Source: Fumia sp045615345
GTDB lineage: Bacteria; Bacillota; Clostridia; Oscillospirales; Ruminococcaceae
Length of the DNA: 64,000 nucleotides
Assembly (NCBI GenBank): GCA_045615345.1
Contig: JAZLER010000010.1
Span: forward strand, 1 to 64,000
Direction of reading: 5' to 3'
A program made the position numbers and the translations under genes. Positions within the stretch are counted from its first letter, which is position 1; every line of letters starts with the position of its first letter. Of this stretch, positions 17,899 to 27,304 are shown piece after piece. The notes beneath the pieces were generated by a model, which had not been told where the DNA came from, searched no databases, and saw only the letters and a list, made by a program, of their open reading frames with translations.

Positions 17899-18835
17899 TA
17901 CTGCACAATCCTTTATAGTATTCTATGGTTCTGTCCAATCCCTCGTCAAGCCTGATAATAGGTTCCCAGCCAAGTTTTTCCTTAGCAAGTGAGATATCGG
18001 GTCTTCTTTGTTTGGGGTCATCCCCGGGAAGCGGACAGAAAGTAAGTTTCGACTTTGAAGAGGTCTTTGCGATTATCTTTTCGGCAAGCTCAAGCATAGT
18101 AAACTCACCCGGATTTCCTAAATTCACGGGACCCATAAAGCTTTCGTCACTTTCCATCATACGGACAATTCCTTCAATAAGGTCATCAACAAAGCAAAAA
18201 CTTCTTGTCTGTTTGCCGTCACCGTAGATAGTGATGTCCTCGTTACCGAGCGCCTGCAAAATAAAGTTTGAAACAACTCGTCCGTCTTTGGGGTCCATAT
18301 TGGGGCCATAGGTGTTAAAAATTCTGATTACCTTGATTTTAACGCCAAACTCTCTGTTATAGTCAAAGCAAAAAGTTTCGGCACAGCGTTTGCCCTCGTC
18401 ATAACAACTTCTTATTCCATCGGGATTCACATTGCCCCAGTAACTTTCGGGTTGCGGATGCACCAGAGCATCACCGTAAACCTCACTGGTAGAAAACTGC
18501 AAAAGAGTAGCGTTATATTTCTTTGCAAGCTCAAGCATATTTAAAACGCCTATAATACAGGTTTTGGTAGTGGAAGTAGGGCTCTTCTGATATGCAGGGG
18601 GGCTCGCAGGGCAAGCGGCATTGTAAATCAAATCAACCTCGATATCAATAGGGTCACAGACATCCCACTTTATAAACTCAAAATTGGGCAGGTCAAGTAA
18701 ATCCTCGATATTTGTCATTCTGCCTGTAAACAGATTATCAAGGGCGTAAACATAGTTATTTTCATCCTCGGTAAGTCTTTTACAGAGGTTGCTTCCCAAA
18801 AATCCGGCGCCACCGGTAACCAAAATACGTTTCAT
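17891..18835 (-). CDS. UDP-glucuronate decarboxylase (UDP-xylose synthase)
   Basis: Extended short-chain dehydrogenase of 314 residues. It has the NAD-binding GGAGFLG (residues 8-14), the UXS-specific ACPASPPAYQ (74-83), STSEVYGD (115-122) and the catalytic Y145-x3-K149 in CYDEGKR. These match UDP-glucuronate decarboxylases, which convert UDP-glucuronate to UDP-xylose, rather than dTDP-glucose dehydratases. It lies between UDP-glucose dehydrogenase, which makes its substrate, and a sugar transferase, with almost no spacing. The alternative would be a UDP-glucuronate epimerase, but the ACPASP signature argues against that. Confidence 0.88.
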   Translation of the reverse strand: MKRILVTGGAGFLGSNLCKRLTEDENNYVYALDNLFTGRMTNIEDLLDLPNFEFIKWDVCDPIDIEVDLIYNAACPASPPAYQKSPTSTTKTCIIGVLNMLELAKKYNATLLQFSTSEVYGDALVHPQPESYWGNVNPDGIRSCYDEGKRCAETFCFDYNREFGVKIKVIRIFNTYGPNMDPKDGRVVSNFILQALGNEDITIYGDGKQTRSFCFVDDLIEGIVRMMESDESFMGPVNLGNPGEFTMLELAEKIIAKTSSKSKLTFCPLPGDDPKQRRPDISLAKEKLGWEPIIRLDEGLDRTIEYYKGLCSNE

Positions 18836-18837
18836 AA

Positions 18838-20049
18838 TTAATCCCTGCTGTACAAATCTCGTGTATACACCTTGCCCGATACCCTTATGAGCTCTTTATC
18901 AAAGCGGTTTGCAATAATTACATCGGACAAGTCCATAAATTTTTCAATATCATTTTCAATGCTAAATCCGTTATAATCGGAATTTTTCACTGTCGGCTCG
19001 TAGATTATAATCTCAGCGCCCATATCTTTGAGATGTTTCATAACATCCTGAATAGAGGACTGCCTGAAATTATCACTGCCGCTTTTCATGGTAAGGCGGT
19101 AAATACCGATTATCGGAGTTTCATTCTTTTTAACCCCGTTTGCAAATTCAAAAACACGGTCTGCGATATGCTTTTTACGGGTCTTATTGGATTCAACAAC
19201 TGCTTTGACCAGTTTCCCCGGGATACCTTCAAAATCAGCAAGAAGCTGCTTTGTGTCCTTAGGCAGACAGTAACCGCCGTAACCGAAAGAAGGGTTGTTG
19301 TAATTCATACCAATTCGGGGGTCTAAGCTCACACCCTCGATGATTTGTTTAGAATTCAGGTTTTTCATTTCGGCAAAAGTATCAAGCTCATTGAAAAACG
19401 AAACCCTCAAAGCTAAATATGTATTGGCAAAAAGTTTTATCGCCTCTGCTTCTTTAAGCCCTGTGATAAGGGTGGGAATTTCTTCTTTTTCAGCACCTTG
19501 GGCAAGAAGACGGGCAAAAAGCTCAGCACCTTTTTTTGCATCCTTATCATCAGCGCCGACAACAATTCTGCTCGGATAAAGGTTATCGTAAAGCGCTTTT
19601 CCTTCACGCAGAAACTCAGGGCTGAAGATAATCTTTTTATATCCGTATTTTTCTATCACGGAGCTGGTATAACCTATCGGAATGGTGGATTTTATTACAA
19701 TCAGAGCATCTTTATTATATGACAAAACTGTTTCAATAGTAGCCTCAACTGAAGCAGTATCGAAACAATTATTTTCCTCATCATAATTTGTGGGGGTACT
19801 TATCACAACGATATCAGCATCCGAAAAAGCAAGTTCTGCATCGGTGGTTGCTGTAAGGGAAAGCTTTTTATTTTTAAGGAATTCTTCAATTTCATTATCG
19901 GCAATCGGAGATTTCCTGTCATTAATAAGTTTCACCTTTTCTTCTACGATGTCAAATGCACAAACTTTGTTGTTTTGCGAAAGTAAAACGGCATTGCTGA
20001 GCCCCACATAACCTGTGCCGGCTATGGTAACTTTAAGTTTTTCCGCCAT
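18838..20049 (-). CDS. ugd: UDP-glucose 6-dehydrogenase
   Basis: NAD-dependent four-electron oxidation of UDP-glucose to UDP-glucuronate. The 403 residues contain the Rossmann motif GTGYVG (11-16), SPEFLREG (143-150), the linker helix AIKLFANTYLALRVSFFNE with K205 and N209, and the catalytic Cys261 in GYGGYCLPKD. It heads the three-gene UDP-sugar operon, two bases before the decarboxylase, and has its own promoter at the 3' end of nth. Confidence 0.95.
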   Translation of the reverse strand: MAEKLKVTIAGTGYVGLSNAVLLSQNNKVCAFDIVEEKVKLINDRKSPIADNEIEEFLKNKKLSLTATTDAELAFSDADIVVISTPTNYDEENNCFDTASVEATIETVLSYNKDALIVIKSTIPIGYTSSVIEKYGYKKIIFSPEFLREGKALYDNLYPSRIVVGADDKDAKKGAELFARLLAQGAEKEEIPTLITGLKEAEAIKLFANTYLALRVSFFNELDTFAEMKNLNSKQIIEGVSLDPRIGMNYNNPSFGYGGYCLPKDTKQLLADFEGIPGKLVKAVVESNKTRKKHIADRVFEFANGVKKNETPIIGIYRLTMKSGSDNFRQSSIQDVMKHLKDMGAEIIIYEPTVKNSDYNGFSIENDIEKFMDLSDVIIANRFDKELIRVSGKVYTRDLYSRD

Positions 20050-20103
20050 TTCTTTATCTCCCTGATTATATTTAACAAACCTTTACATTTATACCAATTT
20101 TAT

Positions 20104-20132
20104 ATTATATCATATTATTTTACAATATTCAA
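20104..20132 (-). promoter_or_regulatory. Promoter of the ugd-uxs-sugar transferase operon
   Basis: TTGAAT (20132-20127), a 17-base spacer and TATAAT (20109-20104). The -35 overlaps the nth stop codon region. Confidence 0.8.
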
Positions 20133-20755
20133 GCTTTTTCTTTACATATTTCCTTTAACGGACAAATATCGCATTTCGGGGAACGCGCCGTGCAGTATTC
20201 ACGCCCGAACAAAACAAGGCGGTGACAAAAATCGTTACTTTCCTCAGGTGGCAAAATCTTAATCAAATCTTTCTCAACCTTAAAAGGTTCCTTGTTCTGA
20301 GTAAGCCCGAGCCTTCCGCAAATCCTGATACAGTGGGTATCGGTAACAACGGCAGGTTTATGAAAAATATCCCCCATAATGAGGTTTGCAGTTTTTCTGC
20401 CGACACCCGGAAGTTTTAAAAGGTCCTCCATATTATCGGGAAGCTCACCGCCGAAATCCTTTATGAGCATTTCGGACAAAAGCTTTATATCGCGTGCCTT
20501 GGTCCTGAAAAGTCCGCAGGTTTTGATTTCTTCCTCAATGTCCTTTACATCGGCGTTTGCCAGTTCTTCAAGGCTTTGAAACCTCGCAAAAAGTGAGGGG
20601 GTCACCATATTCACCCTTGCATCGGTGCACTGGGCAGAAAGGCGTGTTGCAATCAAAAGCTCATAGGGTTTTTGATAAGTAAGTGAGCATTTTGCATCGG
20701 GATAAAGCTGTTTTAAGCCTTCAACTGCCTTCAATGCTCTTTCTTTTTTAGTCAT
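20129..20755 (-). CDS. nth: Endonuclease III
   Basis: Base-excision repair DNA glycosylase/AP lyase for oxidised pyrimidines, 208 residues. The helix-hairpin-helix LPGVGRKTAN carries catalytic K121; catalytic D139 lies in VVTDTHCIR. The C-terminal [4Fe-4S] cluster has C188, C195, C198 and C204 in the usual C-x6-C-x2-C-x5-C spacing. The ATG at 20755 is chosen; a longer TTG start at 20791 gives a non-family N-terminus. The gene overlaps the fumarase-beta stop by 8 bases (ATGACTAA), so the two are coupled. Confidence 0.94.
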   Translation of the reverse strand: MTKKERALKAVEGLKQLYPDAKCSLTYQKPYELLIATRLSAQCTDARVNMVTPSLFARFQSLEELANADVKDIEEEIKTCGLFRTKARDIKLLSEMLIKDFGGELPDNMEDLLKLPGVGRKTANLIMGDIFHKPAVVTDTHCIRICGRLGLTQNKEPFKVEKDLIKILPPEESNDFCHRLVLFGREYCTARSPKCDICPLKEICKEKA

Positions 20756-21278
20756 AAAACGCACTGCTCCCTTCTGCATCAATTCCGACAATCAGCGGAA
20801 AATCCACTATCTCAAGTTTTTTGACAGACTCGCACCCCAAGTCCTCAAACGCTATGACTTCGGCACTCACGATACATTTTGAAGCAAGTGCCCCGGCGCC
20901 ACCAATTGCACAAAGGTAAACGGCATTATTTCTTTTAATGGCATCGATAACATCGCGATTTCTCGGACCTTTTCCTATCATACAGATAAGTCCGCTATCG
21001 AGTAAAGTTGGTGCAAACTTGTCCATTCTTCCCGAAGTAGTGGGACCGCACGACCCTATGGGGCGACTACCGTCAGATGGTGTCGGACCTGCGTAATAAA
21101 TGGTAGCACCTTTTAAGTCAAAGGGTGGCTCTATGCCGTTATTTATTCCTTCAACAATTCTTTTATGTGCGGCATCACGGGCAGTATAAACAATGCCCGA
21201 AAGCAGAACTCTGTCCTTTACCTTCAGGGTTTTTATAACTTCCTTAAGGTTTTGTGTATTGCATCTTATAGTACTCAT
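20748..21278 (-). CDS. Class I fumarase/tartrate dehydratase beta-type subunit, without alpha partner nearby
   Basis: Protein of 176 residues matching the C-terminal (beta) swivelling domain of class I Fe-S hydro-lyases. LSGIVYTARDAAHKR, YAGPTPS, SCGPTTSGRMD, MIGKG and the Cys in LGCESV are as in FumA/TtdB. In two-subunit forms it pairs with an alpha subunit carrying the [4Fe-4S] cluster, normally encoded next to it. No alpha gene is in this window: the upstream gene is a coiled-coil protein and the downstream gene is nth. Either alpha is elsewhere or this is a stand-alone paralogue. Fumarase rather than tartrate dehydratase is a guess. Confidence 0.85.
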   Translation of the reverse strand: MSTIRCNTQNLKEVIKTLKVKDRVLLSGIVYTARDAAHKRIVEGINNGIEPPFDLKGATIYYAGPTPSDGSRPIGSCGPTTSGRMDKFAPTLLDSGLICMIGKGPRNRDVIDAIKRNNAVYLCAIGGAGALASKCIVSAEVIAFEDLGCESVKKLEIVDFPLIVGIDAEGSSAFYD

Positions 21279-21281
21279 AGC

Positions 21282-22016
21282 CTATTTACGAAAAAGAAAA
21301 TCGGATTTGAAAATCTTTTTAAGCTCCTTTGAAAGTTCTTTTTTCTCAGTGGTTTCCTCGCCTGTGATGTTCTCTCTTGCGGATTTCAGGTTGCGGTTTA
21401 GTTCCTGCATACCGCTTACAACATCGGTAGAAAGGCTTTTGAAAGATTCAATGGCGTTTTCGATTTTTTCTCTTGCTTTATCGAAACGCACCCCTGTTTT
21501 AGCAGTTTCCACTTTAACTTTTTCATCGAGTATGTCGGATTTTTCCTCAGCACGGGAAACTATCTTGTCGGCAGTGGTTTTGGCTTCCATCATAATCTCA
21601 CCGATTTCGTATTTTGCTTTCTCAAAAGCATCCTCGGTGCTGTGTTTTTTTAGTTCTTTCAAGTTGTTTTCTAAAACAGTCTGCGACATCGAAAGCTTTG
21701 TGTTCAGAGCCTTGTACTCCAAAATCTCACGGCTTAAGGTTTCAATGGTTTCGGAAAGGGTTTTGTTCTGCTCTGTCAAAGTAATGATTTCCCTGCTCTG
21801 CTCATTTACGATTTCGTTTTTATCGGCAAGCGCTTTTGTCATAGTTTCAAGGGAAATTTTTGTAAGTGTCAGCTCGTTTTTTACTTCTTCCATCTTTTGT
21901 GCGGTCAAAGCAAGCTCAGCCTGATGCTCTGAGTCAAGCTCTTCAAAACATCTCAATACATCTTTTTTCTTGAATCCCCCGAAAAGGGATTTTTTAAATT
22001 TATCGCCGTACTGCAT
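21282..22016 (-). CDS. DivIVA-like coiled-coil protein
   Basis: Protein of 244 residues with no enzymatic motif. The N-terminal FKKSLFGGFKKKDVLRCFEEL resembles the DivIVA/GpsB membrane-targeting segment (F-x-x-x-L-x-G-Y/F then an acidic helix). Residues about 30-130 are a long heptad coiled coil rich in E, K, L and T; a second helical stretch fills 135-205; the tail is basic. Such proteins mark the division site or poles and recruit wall or division factors. Lies 11 bases after dnaE and 4 bases before the fumarase subunit. Function is inferred only from this architecture. Confidence 0.65.
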   Translation of the reverse strand: MQYGDKFKKSLFGGFKKKDVLRCFEELDSEHQAELALTAQKMEEVKNELTLTKISLETMTKALADKNEIVNEQSREIITLTEQNKTLSETIETLSREILEYKALNTKLSMSQTVLENNLKELKKHSTEDAFEKAKYEIGEIMMEAKTTADKIVSRAEEKSDILDEKVKVETAKTGVRFDKAREKIENAIESFKSLSTDVVSGMQELNRNLKSARENITGEETTEKKELSKELKKIFKSDFLFRK

Positions 22017-22026
22017 TTAATCACCT

Positions 22027-25000
22027 CTATTTAACAACATATGAATTTTCGCCTAAGATTTCGTTTAATGCTGCCTTTAAGTCCTCTGTCAAAGAAGTTT
22101 TTATCCTTACTTTCGGGTAGCAGTATTTTTTCTCATCGGCAAAGAAGAGTCTAACATCCGTATCGCCTTTATACTTTTCGCAGAGTTTCAATACATCTGC
22201 GATACGCTTATCATTAACCGAATTAAATTTTAAAAACAAGGTAGTTATGGTGGGTTTAAAATCCCCTGTCGGGATAAGCTTTTCTACAAGGATTTTTGCC
22301 TCCTCGTCTTCTCTTAAAGAAACGCTGCCTTCTAAAATTATAGCCTCATCGCGTTTTAAAAGATGGGCGTACTCTTCTAAAGTTTTCGGGAACAGTACCG
22401 CTTCAAGCTTTCCTGTAATATCCTCAAACTCAGCAAAACACATAGGGTCACCTTTTTTGGTGCTTATCGTTTTGCTCGAAACAACGCGTCCTAAGATACG
22501 CACCTTTTTACGGTCGGGGTACCTTTCATCATCGTTTACAACAGAAATAATGCTGTCCATATTGTATTTTTTTACAATCGGCTGGTACTCCTCCAGCGGA
22601 TGACCCGTCAGGTAAAATCCCAAAGACTCATACTCAAACTTAAGCCTTTCGGAGATTTTATAGTCATCGCAACGCACCATATCAACTGAAGGCGCCTCAA
22701 TATCCGAAGCGGTAAAAAGATTTATCTGTCCGCCCTGATTATGCTTTCCGTAAAAGGCAGCCGACTCAATTGCTTTTTCGGACGATGCATAAAGCTCTCT
22801 TCTGTTGTACGGGAATGAGTCAAACGCACCTGAACCTATCAGGCTTTCGATATTTCGCCTTGAAACATTTTTGCCGTAAAGGCGCTTGCAAAAGTCAAAC
22901 AAATCCTTGTAACTGCCGTTTTCGTTTCTTTCTTCGACAATGTTTCTGATAACGCCCTCACCAAGACCTTTTACAGCTAAAAGCCCGAAACGGATACCAT
23001 CTTTGCAAGCGGTAAACGAGGAAACGCTTTCGTTGACATCGGGGGGTAAAATCCTTATATGAAGCTCACGGCATTCATTTATATATTCTAAAAGTTTCGG
23101 CGTGTTGTCGATAACAGAGGTAAGCAAAGCCGCCATATACTCTTTCGGATAATGGCATTTTAAATAAGCTGTTCTGTAAGACACAACGGAATACGCCGCC
23201 GCATGGGATTTATTGAAAGCGTATTCGGCAAAAGCCGCCATCTCGTCAAAGATTTCGTTTGCAGTCTTTTCGCTGATATTGTTTTTCATCGCACCGAAAA
23301 CAAAGTTTTCCCTTTCAGCTTCCATTACATCCTTTTTCTTTTTGGACATAGCACGGCGCACCAAATCAGCCCTGCCGTAGGAATACCCTGCAAGGGAACG
23401 GAAAACCTGCATTACCTGTTCCTGATAGAGAAGACAACCGTAAGTAACCCCGAGTATCGGTTCAAGCAACGGGGTTTTATAGACTATATTTTCAGGGTGT
23501 CTGCGGTTTTCGATATAAACGGGTATAGAAGCACTCGGGCCCGGTCGGTAGATAGAAGTTGCGGCTGTCAGGTCCTCGATACTTTTTGGTTTCATATTGA
23601 TAAGCATCTGCCTCATACCGCTCGACTCAAACTGGAATATACCGCTTGTTTCCCCACGGGAGAACATCTCAAAGACCTTTTTATCGGAAAGCGAAACCTT
23701 GTCAATCGAAAAATCGGGGTCATTTTTCCTGATTTCCTTTTCAGTGTAATCGATAACTGTAAGGTTTCTCAGTCCCAGAAAGTCCATTTTGAGAAGTCCT
23801 AATTCTTCTAAAGTAGTCATTGTGAACTGAGTTACAACGCTCTCGTCACTTTTAAGCAAAGGCACATAGGTATCAACGGGGTCAGCTGTAATAACAACGC
23901 CTGCCGCGTGGGTTGAAGCGTGTCTTGGCATACCCTCGACCTTTTTCGCCATATCGATAAGTTCACGCACTTCGGTATCATTATTATAGAGGTCTTTTAA
24001 TTCCTGTACCTCGTTAAGTGCCTTTTCAACCGTGATTTTAAGGCGGTTCGGGATAAGCTTTGCCACCTTGTCCACTTTCTGGTAAGAAACCGCCAGAGCA
24101 CGCCCTACATCTCTTACTGCAGCACGCGCCGCCATTGTACCGAAAGTTACAATCTGCGCCACATGGTCAGCACCATATTTTCTCACGACATAGTCGATAA
24201 CTTCTTCACGGCGTTCATAGCAAAAGTCGATATCAAAGTCGGGCATACTTACCCTTTCGGGGTTTAAAAATCTCTCGAAAATGAGGTTATACTTTATGGG
24301 GTCGATACCGGTGATACCGATACAGTAAGCAATAAGGCTTCCTGCCCCCGAACCACGCCCGGGACCTACGGGGATACCGACACTTTTTGCATATCTTATA
24401 AAATCATAAACAATGAGATAGTAGTTTACATATCCCATCTTTGTTATGACATCCATTTCATAATCAAAGCGTTCTTTCAGCTCTGGAGTTATATCGCCAT
24501 AACGCTTTTTAAGTCCGCGCATACTCAAATCCTTGAAATATTCGAGGTTGTCCCTGTTGTCGGGCGGAGTAAATGCAGGAAGTTTTGTATTACCGAACTG
24601 AAAATCAAAGTTACACTTTTCAGCAATTTTTACTGTATTGTCAACAGCATCTTCAAAGCCTTTAAGTGCATTGCACATCTCGTCACGGGATTTAATATAA
24701 AACTCGTCAGTGGGAAACTCCAAAGCTGAGCCGTCACCAAAAATGTGGTTTGTCTGGATGCAGATTAAGATATTCTGCATCTTTGCATCTTCGCGTTCAA
24801 GGTAATGGCAGTCGTTTGTAGCAACCAGAGGGATACCTGTTTCGTCCGAAAGACGGCGCATAAGCGGTAAAATCTCCTGCTGTTCGGCAATCCCGTGATT
24901 TTGCACTTCAAGGTAATAATTCCCGTCACCAAATATCTCTTTATACTGTAAAGCAATTTGCTTTGCACCCTCGAAATCCCCTGATAAAAGCTTTCTCGGG

Positions 25001-25434
25001 ATTTCACCTGCAAGACAGGCGGAAAGCGCAATAAGACCTTCTGAATGCTTTTTCAGTATTTCGGTATCAACACGGGGTTTGCTGTAAAAGCCTTCTGTAA
25101 AGCCCATCGATACAAGTTTTATGAGGTTCTGGTAGCCCTCGTCATTCTTACAGAGAAGTACTAAATGATAGGGACTTGAATCAATTTTATGGACCTTGTC
25201 AAAACGGCTTCTCGGTGCGACATAAACTTCACATCCGATAATCGCCTTGACACCCTCTTTTTTGCAGGCTTTGTATAATTCAACTACGCCATACATCGAG
25301 CCGTGGTCGGTGATGGCAACAGTGTCCTGACCGAGTTCCTTTATCTTTTTCGGAATATCCTTTATTCTGCAAGCGCCGTCAAGAAGGCTGTACTCGGTAT
25401 GTAGATGCAGATGGACAAATTTTTTGTTTTCCAA
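22027..25434 (-). CDS. dnaE: DNA polymerase III subunit alpha
   Basis: Replicative polymerase of 1,135 residues (DnaE type, not PolC: no internal exonuclease). Domains in order: PHP (HLHLHTEYSLLDGA near residue 8, with ITDHGSMYG), polymerase core with GPGRGSGAGSL near 365 and the catalytic acidic motif MPDFDIDF near 400, the tandem HhH region with HASTHAAGVV, and a C-terminal OB fold (VRILGRVVS near 975). Start is TTG 25434 with AGGAGGG upstream. In Firmicutes DnaE usually extends primers for PolC. It heads a tight cluster with the DivIVA-like gene. Confidence 0.96.
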   Translation of the reverse strand: MENKKFVHLHLHTEYSLLDGACRIKDIPKKIKELGQDTVAITDHGSMYGVVELYKACKKEGVKAIIGCEVYVAPRSRFDKVHKIDSSPYHLVLLCKNDEGYQNLIKLVSMGFTEGFYSKPRVDTEILKKHSEGLIALSACLAGEIPRKLLSGDFEGAKQIALQYKEIFGDGNYYLEVQNHGIAEQQEILPLMRRLSDETGIPLVATNDCHYLEREDAKMQNILICIQTNHIFGDGSALEFPTDEFYIKSRDEMCNALKGFEDAVDNTVKIAEKCNFDFQFGNTKLPAFTPPDNRDNLEYFKDLSMRGLKKRYGDITPELKERFDYEMDVITKMGYVNYYLIVYDFIRYAKSVGIPVGPGRGSGAGSLIAYCIGITGIDPIKYNLIFERFLNPERVSMPDFDIDFCYERREEVIDYVVRKYGADHVAQIVTFGTMAARAAVRDVGRALAVSYQKVDKVAKLIPNRLKITVEKALNEVQELKDLYNNDTEVRELIDMAKKVEGMPRHASTHAAGVVITADPVDTYVPLLKSDESVVTQFTMTTLEELGLLKMDFLGLRNLTVIDYTEKEIRKNDPDFSIDKVSLSDKKVFEMFSRGETSGIFQFESSGMRQMLINMKPKSIEDLTAATSIYRPGPSASIPVYIENRRHPENIVYKTPLLEPILGVTYGCLLYQEQVMQVFRSLAGYSYGRADLVRRAMSKKKKDVMEAERENFVFGAMKNNISEKTANEIFDEMAAFAEYAFNKSHAAAYSVVSYRTAYLKCHYPKEYMAALLTSVIDNTPKLLEYINECRELHIRILPPDVNESVSSFTACKDGIRFGLLAVKGLGEGVIRNIVEERNENGSYKDLFDFCKRLYGKNVSRRNIESLIGSGAFDSFPYNRRELYASSEKAIESAAFYGKHNQGGQINLFTASDIEAPSVDMVRCDDYKISERLKFEYESLGFYLTGHPLEEYQPIVKKYNMDSIISVVNDDERYPDRKKVRILGRVVSSKTISTKKGDPMCFAEFEDITGKLEAVLFPKTLEEYAHLLKRDEAIILEGSVSLREDEEAKILVEKLIPTGDFKPTITTLFLKFNSVNDKRIADVLKLCEKYKGDTDVRLFFADEKKYCYPKVRIKTSLTEDLKAALNEILGENSYVVK

Positions 25435-25511
25435 GTGTAGCCCTCCTTTTTAATGGTGTAAAGTGAATTTGTTTACAGGTAAACTGAACGGCGTGTCAGG
25501 GTCGCCACGCC

Positions 25512-26423
25512 CTACGATTTTGAGTTTCTTAGTTTTTCGGCAACTTCCGAAATTCTTTTAAGCCTATGGTTTACGCCTGAACGGCTTAAAGGTTCTGTTA
25601 AAAGTTCTGTGAGCTCCCTTAAGGACAGCTCAGGATTTTCAAGGCGAAGTGTCGCAAGTTCCCTTAAGTCCTCATCTAAAAATCCAAGTCCCGTTCTTTC
25701 TTTTATGAACATTATGTCATTAACCTGAGCGTTTGCCGCATTTACTGTCTTTGAAAGGTTTGCCGTTTCACAGTTGGTGAGGCGGTTTACCTTGTTACGG
25801 ACATTCTTCATAACCTTTACATCCATAAGTTTCAGCGCAAAACGGGAGCTTCCGATAAGGGTTAAGAAATCCTCAATCTGCTCACTTTCTTTAAGATAAA
25901 GAACAGCATACTGTTTTCTTTTTGTGATTTTAAAGTTTATACCAACACTTTGTGCAAGCAGAAAAACCGCTTCGGCAATGGTGTTGTTCGGTGCCTGAAT
26001 TTCAAGATGGTATTCTTTTTCGGGGTTTGTAACAGTGCCCGATAACAAAAAAAGCCCTCTGAAAAATGAGGAAGCGCAACAGGGGTTATCGATAAACTTG
26101 GGTGTGAGGGCAGTTTTGTTTATTGAAAAATAACTGCAAAGCAGGTTTCTCTGATAGTTGTCCTCGATAAGAACAGTGTAAAAAGGAATGTTTTCACGAA
26201 GCTTTTTAAGGTCTGTATGAATGGTGACAAAAGTTCCCATCATACCTGCCAAACTCTGGGCGAAATGCTCTGCAACAAATTTATTTTCGGTTGTGAAAAC
26301 CACATTTTCATCAGGAAAAGTTCTGCTGAAAACAAGGTAAGCATAAAGGCTTGCCTTTTCACAACATTCATTTTTTTCGGGGATTTTACATAATTCTGTC
26401 TTTACATCCTGACAAAATGACAT
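25512..26423 (-). CDS. whiA: Sporulation/division regulator WhiA
   Basis: DNA-binding protein of 303 residues: an N-terminal degenerate LAGLIDADG-homing-endonuclease-like domain and a C-terminal helix-turn-helix (RLENPELSLRELTELL near 265 and SRSGVNHRLKRI near 280). In Firmicutes it influences division and chromosome segregation; in actinomycetes it activates sporulation genes. It follows rapZ by 11 bases. The usual order in Firmicutes is rapZ-yvcK-whiA; here yvcK is missing. Confidence 0.94.
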   Translation of the reverse strand: MSFCQDVKTELCKIPEKNECCEKASLYAYLVFSRTFPDENVVFTTENKFVAEHFAQSLAGMMGTFVTIHTDLKKLRENIPFYTVLIEDNYQRNLLCSYFSINKTALTPKFIDNPCCASSFFRGLFLLSGTVTNPEKEYHLEIQAPNNTIAEAVFLLAQSVGINFKITKRKQYAVLYLKESEQIEDFLTLIGSSRFALKLMDVKVMKNVRNKVNRLTNCETANLSKTVNAANAQVNDIMFIKERTGLGFLDEDLRELATLRLENPELSLRELTELLTEPLSRSGVNHRLKRISEVAEKLRNSKS

Positions 26424-26434
26424 TATTTTTCTCC

Positions 26435-27289
26435 TTATTTTGTGATATCACGGTGAACTACCCTGATATTGTTTCCTTTTTCGGATAAGAATTTGTAAAG
26501 GGCTTCTGCAAATGTAACGCTTCTGTGCTTACCTCCGGTACAGCCTACCGATATCATAAGCTGGCTCTTGCCCTCGTTTAAGTACAGAGGAACAAGAAAC
26601 TGAAGCATATCGCAAAGCTTGTTTAAAAGCTCCTTTGAAGCTTCGGAGTTCATAACAAAATCGGAAACGCATTTTTCAACGCCGGTCTTTTCCCTGAGTT
26701 CCTCCACATAATAAGGGTTTGGCAGGCATCTTACATCAAAGACAAGGTCGGCTTCTGGGGGAAGTCCGTACTTAAAACCAAAGGACATTATATTTATGAG
26801 CATACCATGGCTTACATCGTCTAAAAAGAGGTCGTGTACCCGTTTTTTAAGCTCGTTTGCCGAAAGGTGCGTGGTATCGATAACGAAATCTGCCTTTTCT
26901 TTAGCAGGCTTCAGGAGAGTTCTTTCGTTTTTTATCGCCTCTTCAATGCTTCCGCCAATGCCGTAAAGCGGATGGCGGCGCCTTGTTTCCTTGTATCTGC
27001 GCATAAGCTCTTTTTCATCGGCATCTAAAAACAAAAGCTTGTAACTGAGATTTTTTTCGGAAAGAAGTGAGAGTTCCTCAAAAAGCGAATGAAACATATC
27101 GCCACCGCGCATATCGGTAACGATTGCCATTCTTTTTATTTTACTGTCTATTGCAAGACAGATTTCTGCAAATTTTGATATAAGTTTCGGAGGAATGTTA
27201 TCGACACAATAAAAGCCGATATCCTCAAGTGCATCAACAGTGCAGGATTTGCCTGCACCTGAAAGTCCCGTTACAATTAAAAAATCCAT
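26435..27289 (-). CDS. rapZ: RNase adapter protein RapZ/YvcJ
   Basis: Nucleotide-binding protein of 284 residues with a Walker A motif GLSGAGKS (8-15), VTDMRGG near 58, RRRHPL near 98 and the C-terminal GCTGGKHRSV signature (about 254). In E. coli it controls glucosamine-6-phosphate synthase through small RNAs; in Firmicutes YvcJ is a nucleotidase linked to competence. It sits between murB (15 bases upstream) and whiA, a conserved neighbourhood. Cytoplasmic. Confidence 0.95.
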   Translation of the reverse strand: MDFLIVTGLSGAGKSCTVDALEDIGFYCVDNIPPKLISKFAEICLAIDSKIKRMAIVTDMRGGDMFHSLFEELSLLSEKNLSYKLLFLDADEKELMRRYKETRRRHPLYGIGGSIEEAIKNERTLLKPAKEKADFVIDTTHLSANELKKRVHDLFLDDVSHGMLINIMSFGFKYGLPPEADLVFDVRCLPNPYYVEELREKTGVEKCVSDFVMNSEASKELLNKLCDMLQFLVPLYLNEGKSQLMISVGCTGGKHRSVTFAEALYKFLSEKGNNIRVVHRDITK

Positions 27290-27304
27290 TCTTTTCCTCT
27301 CTCT

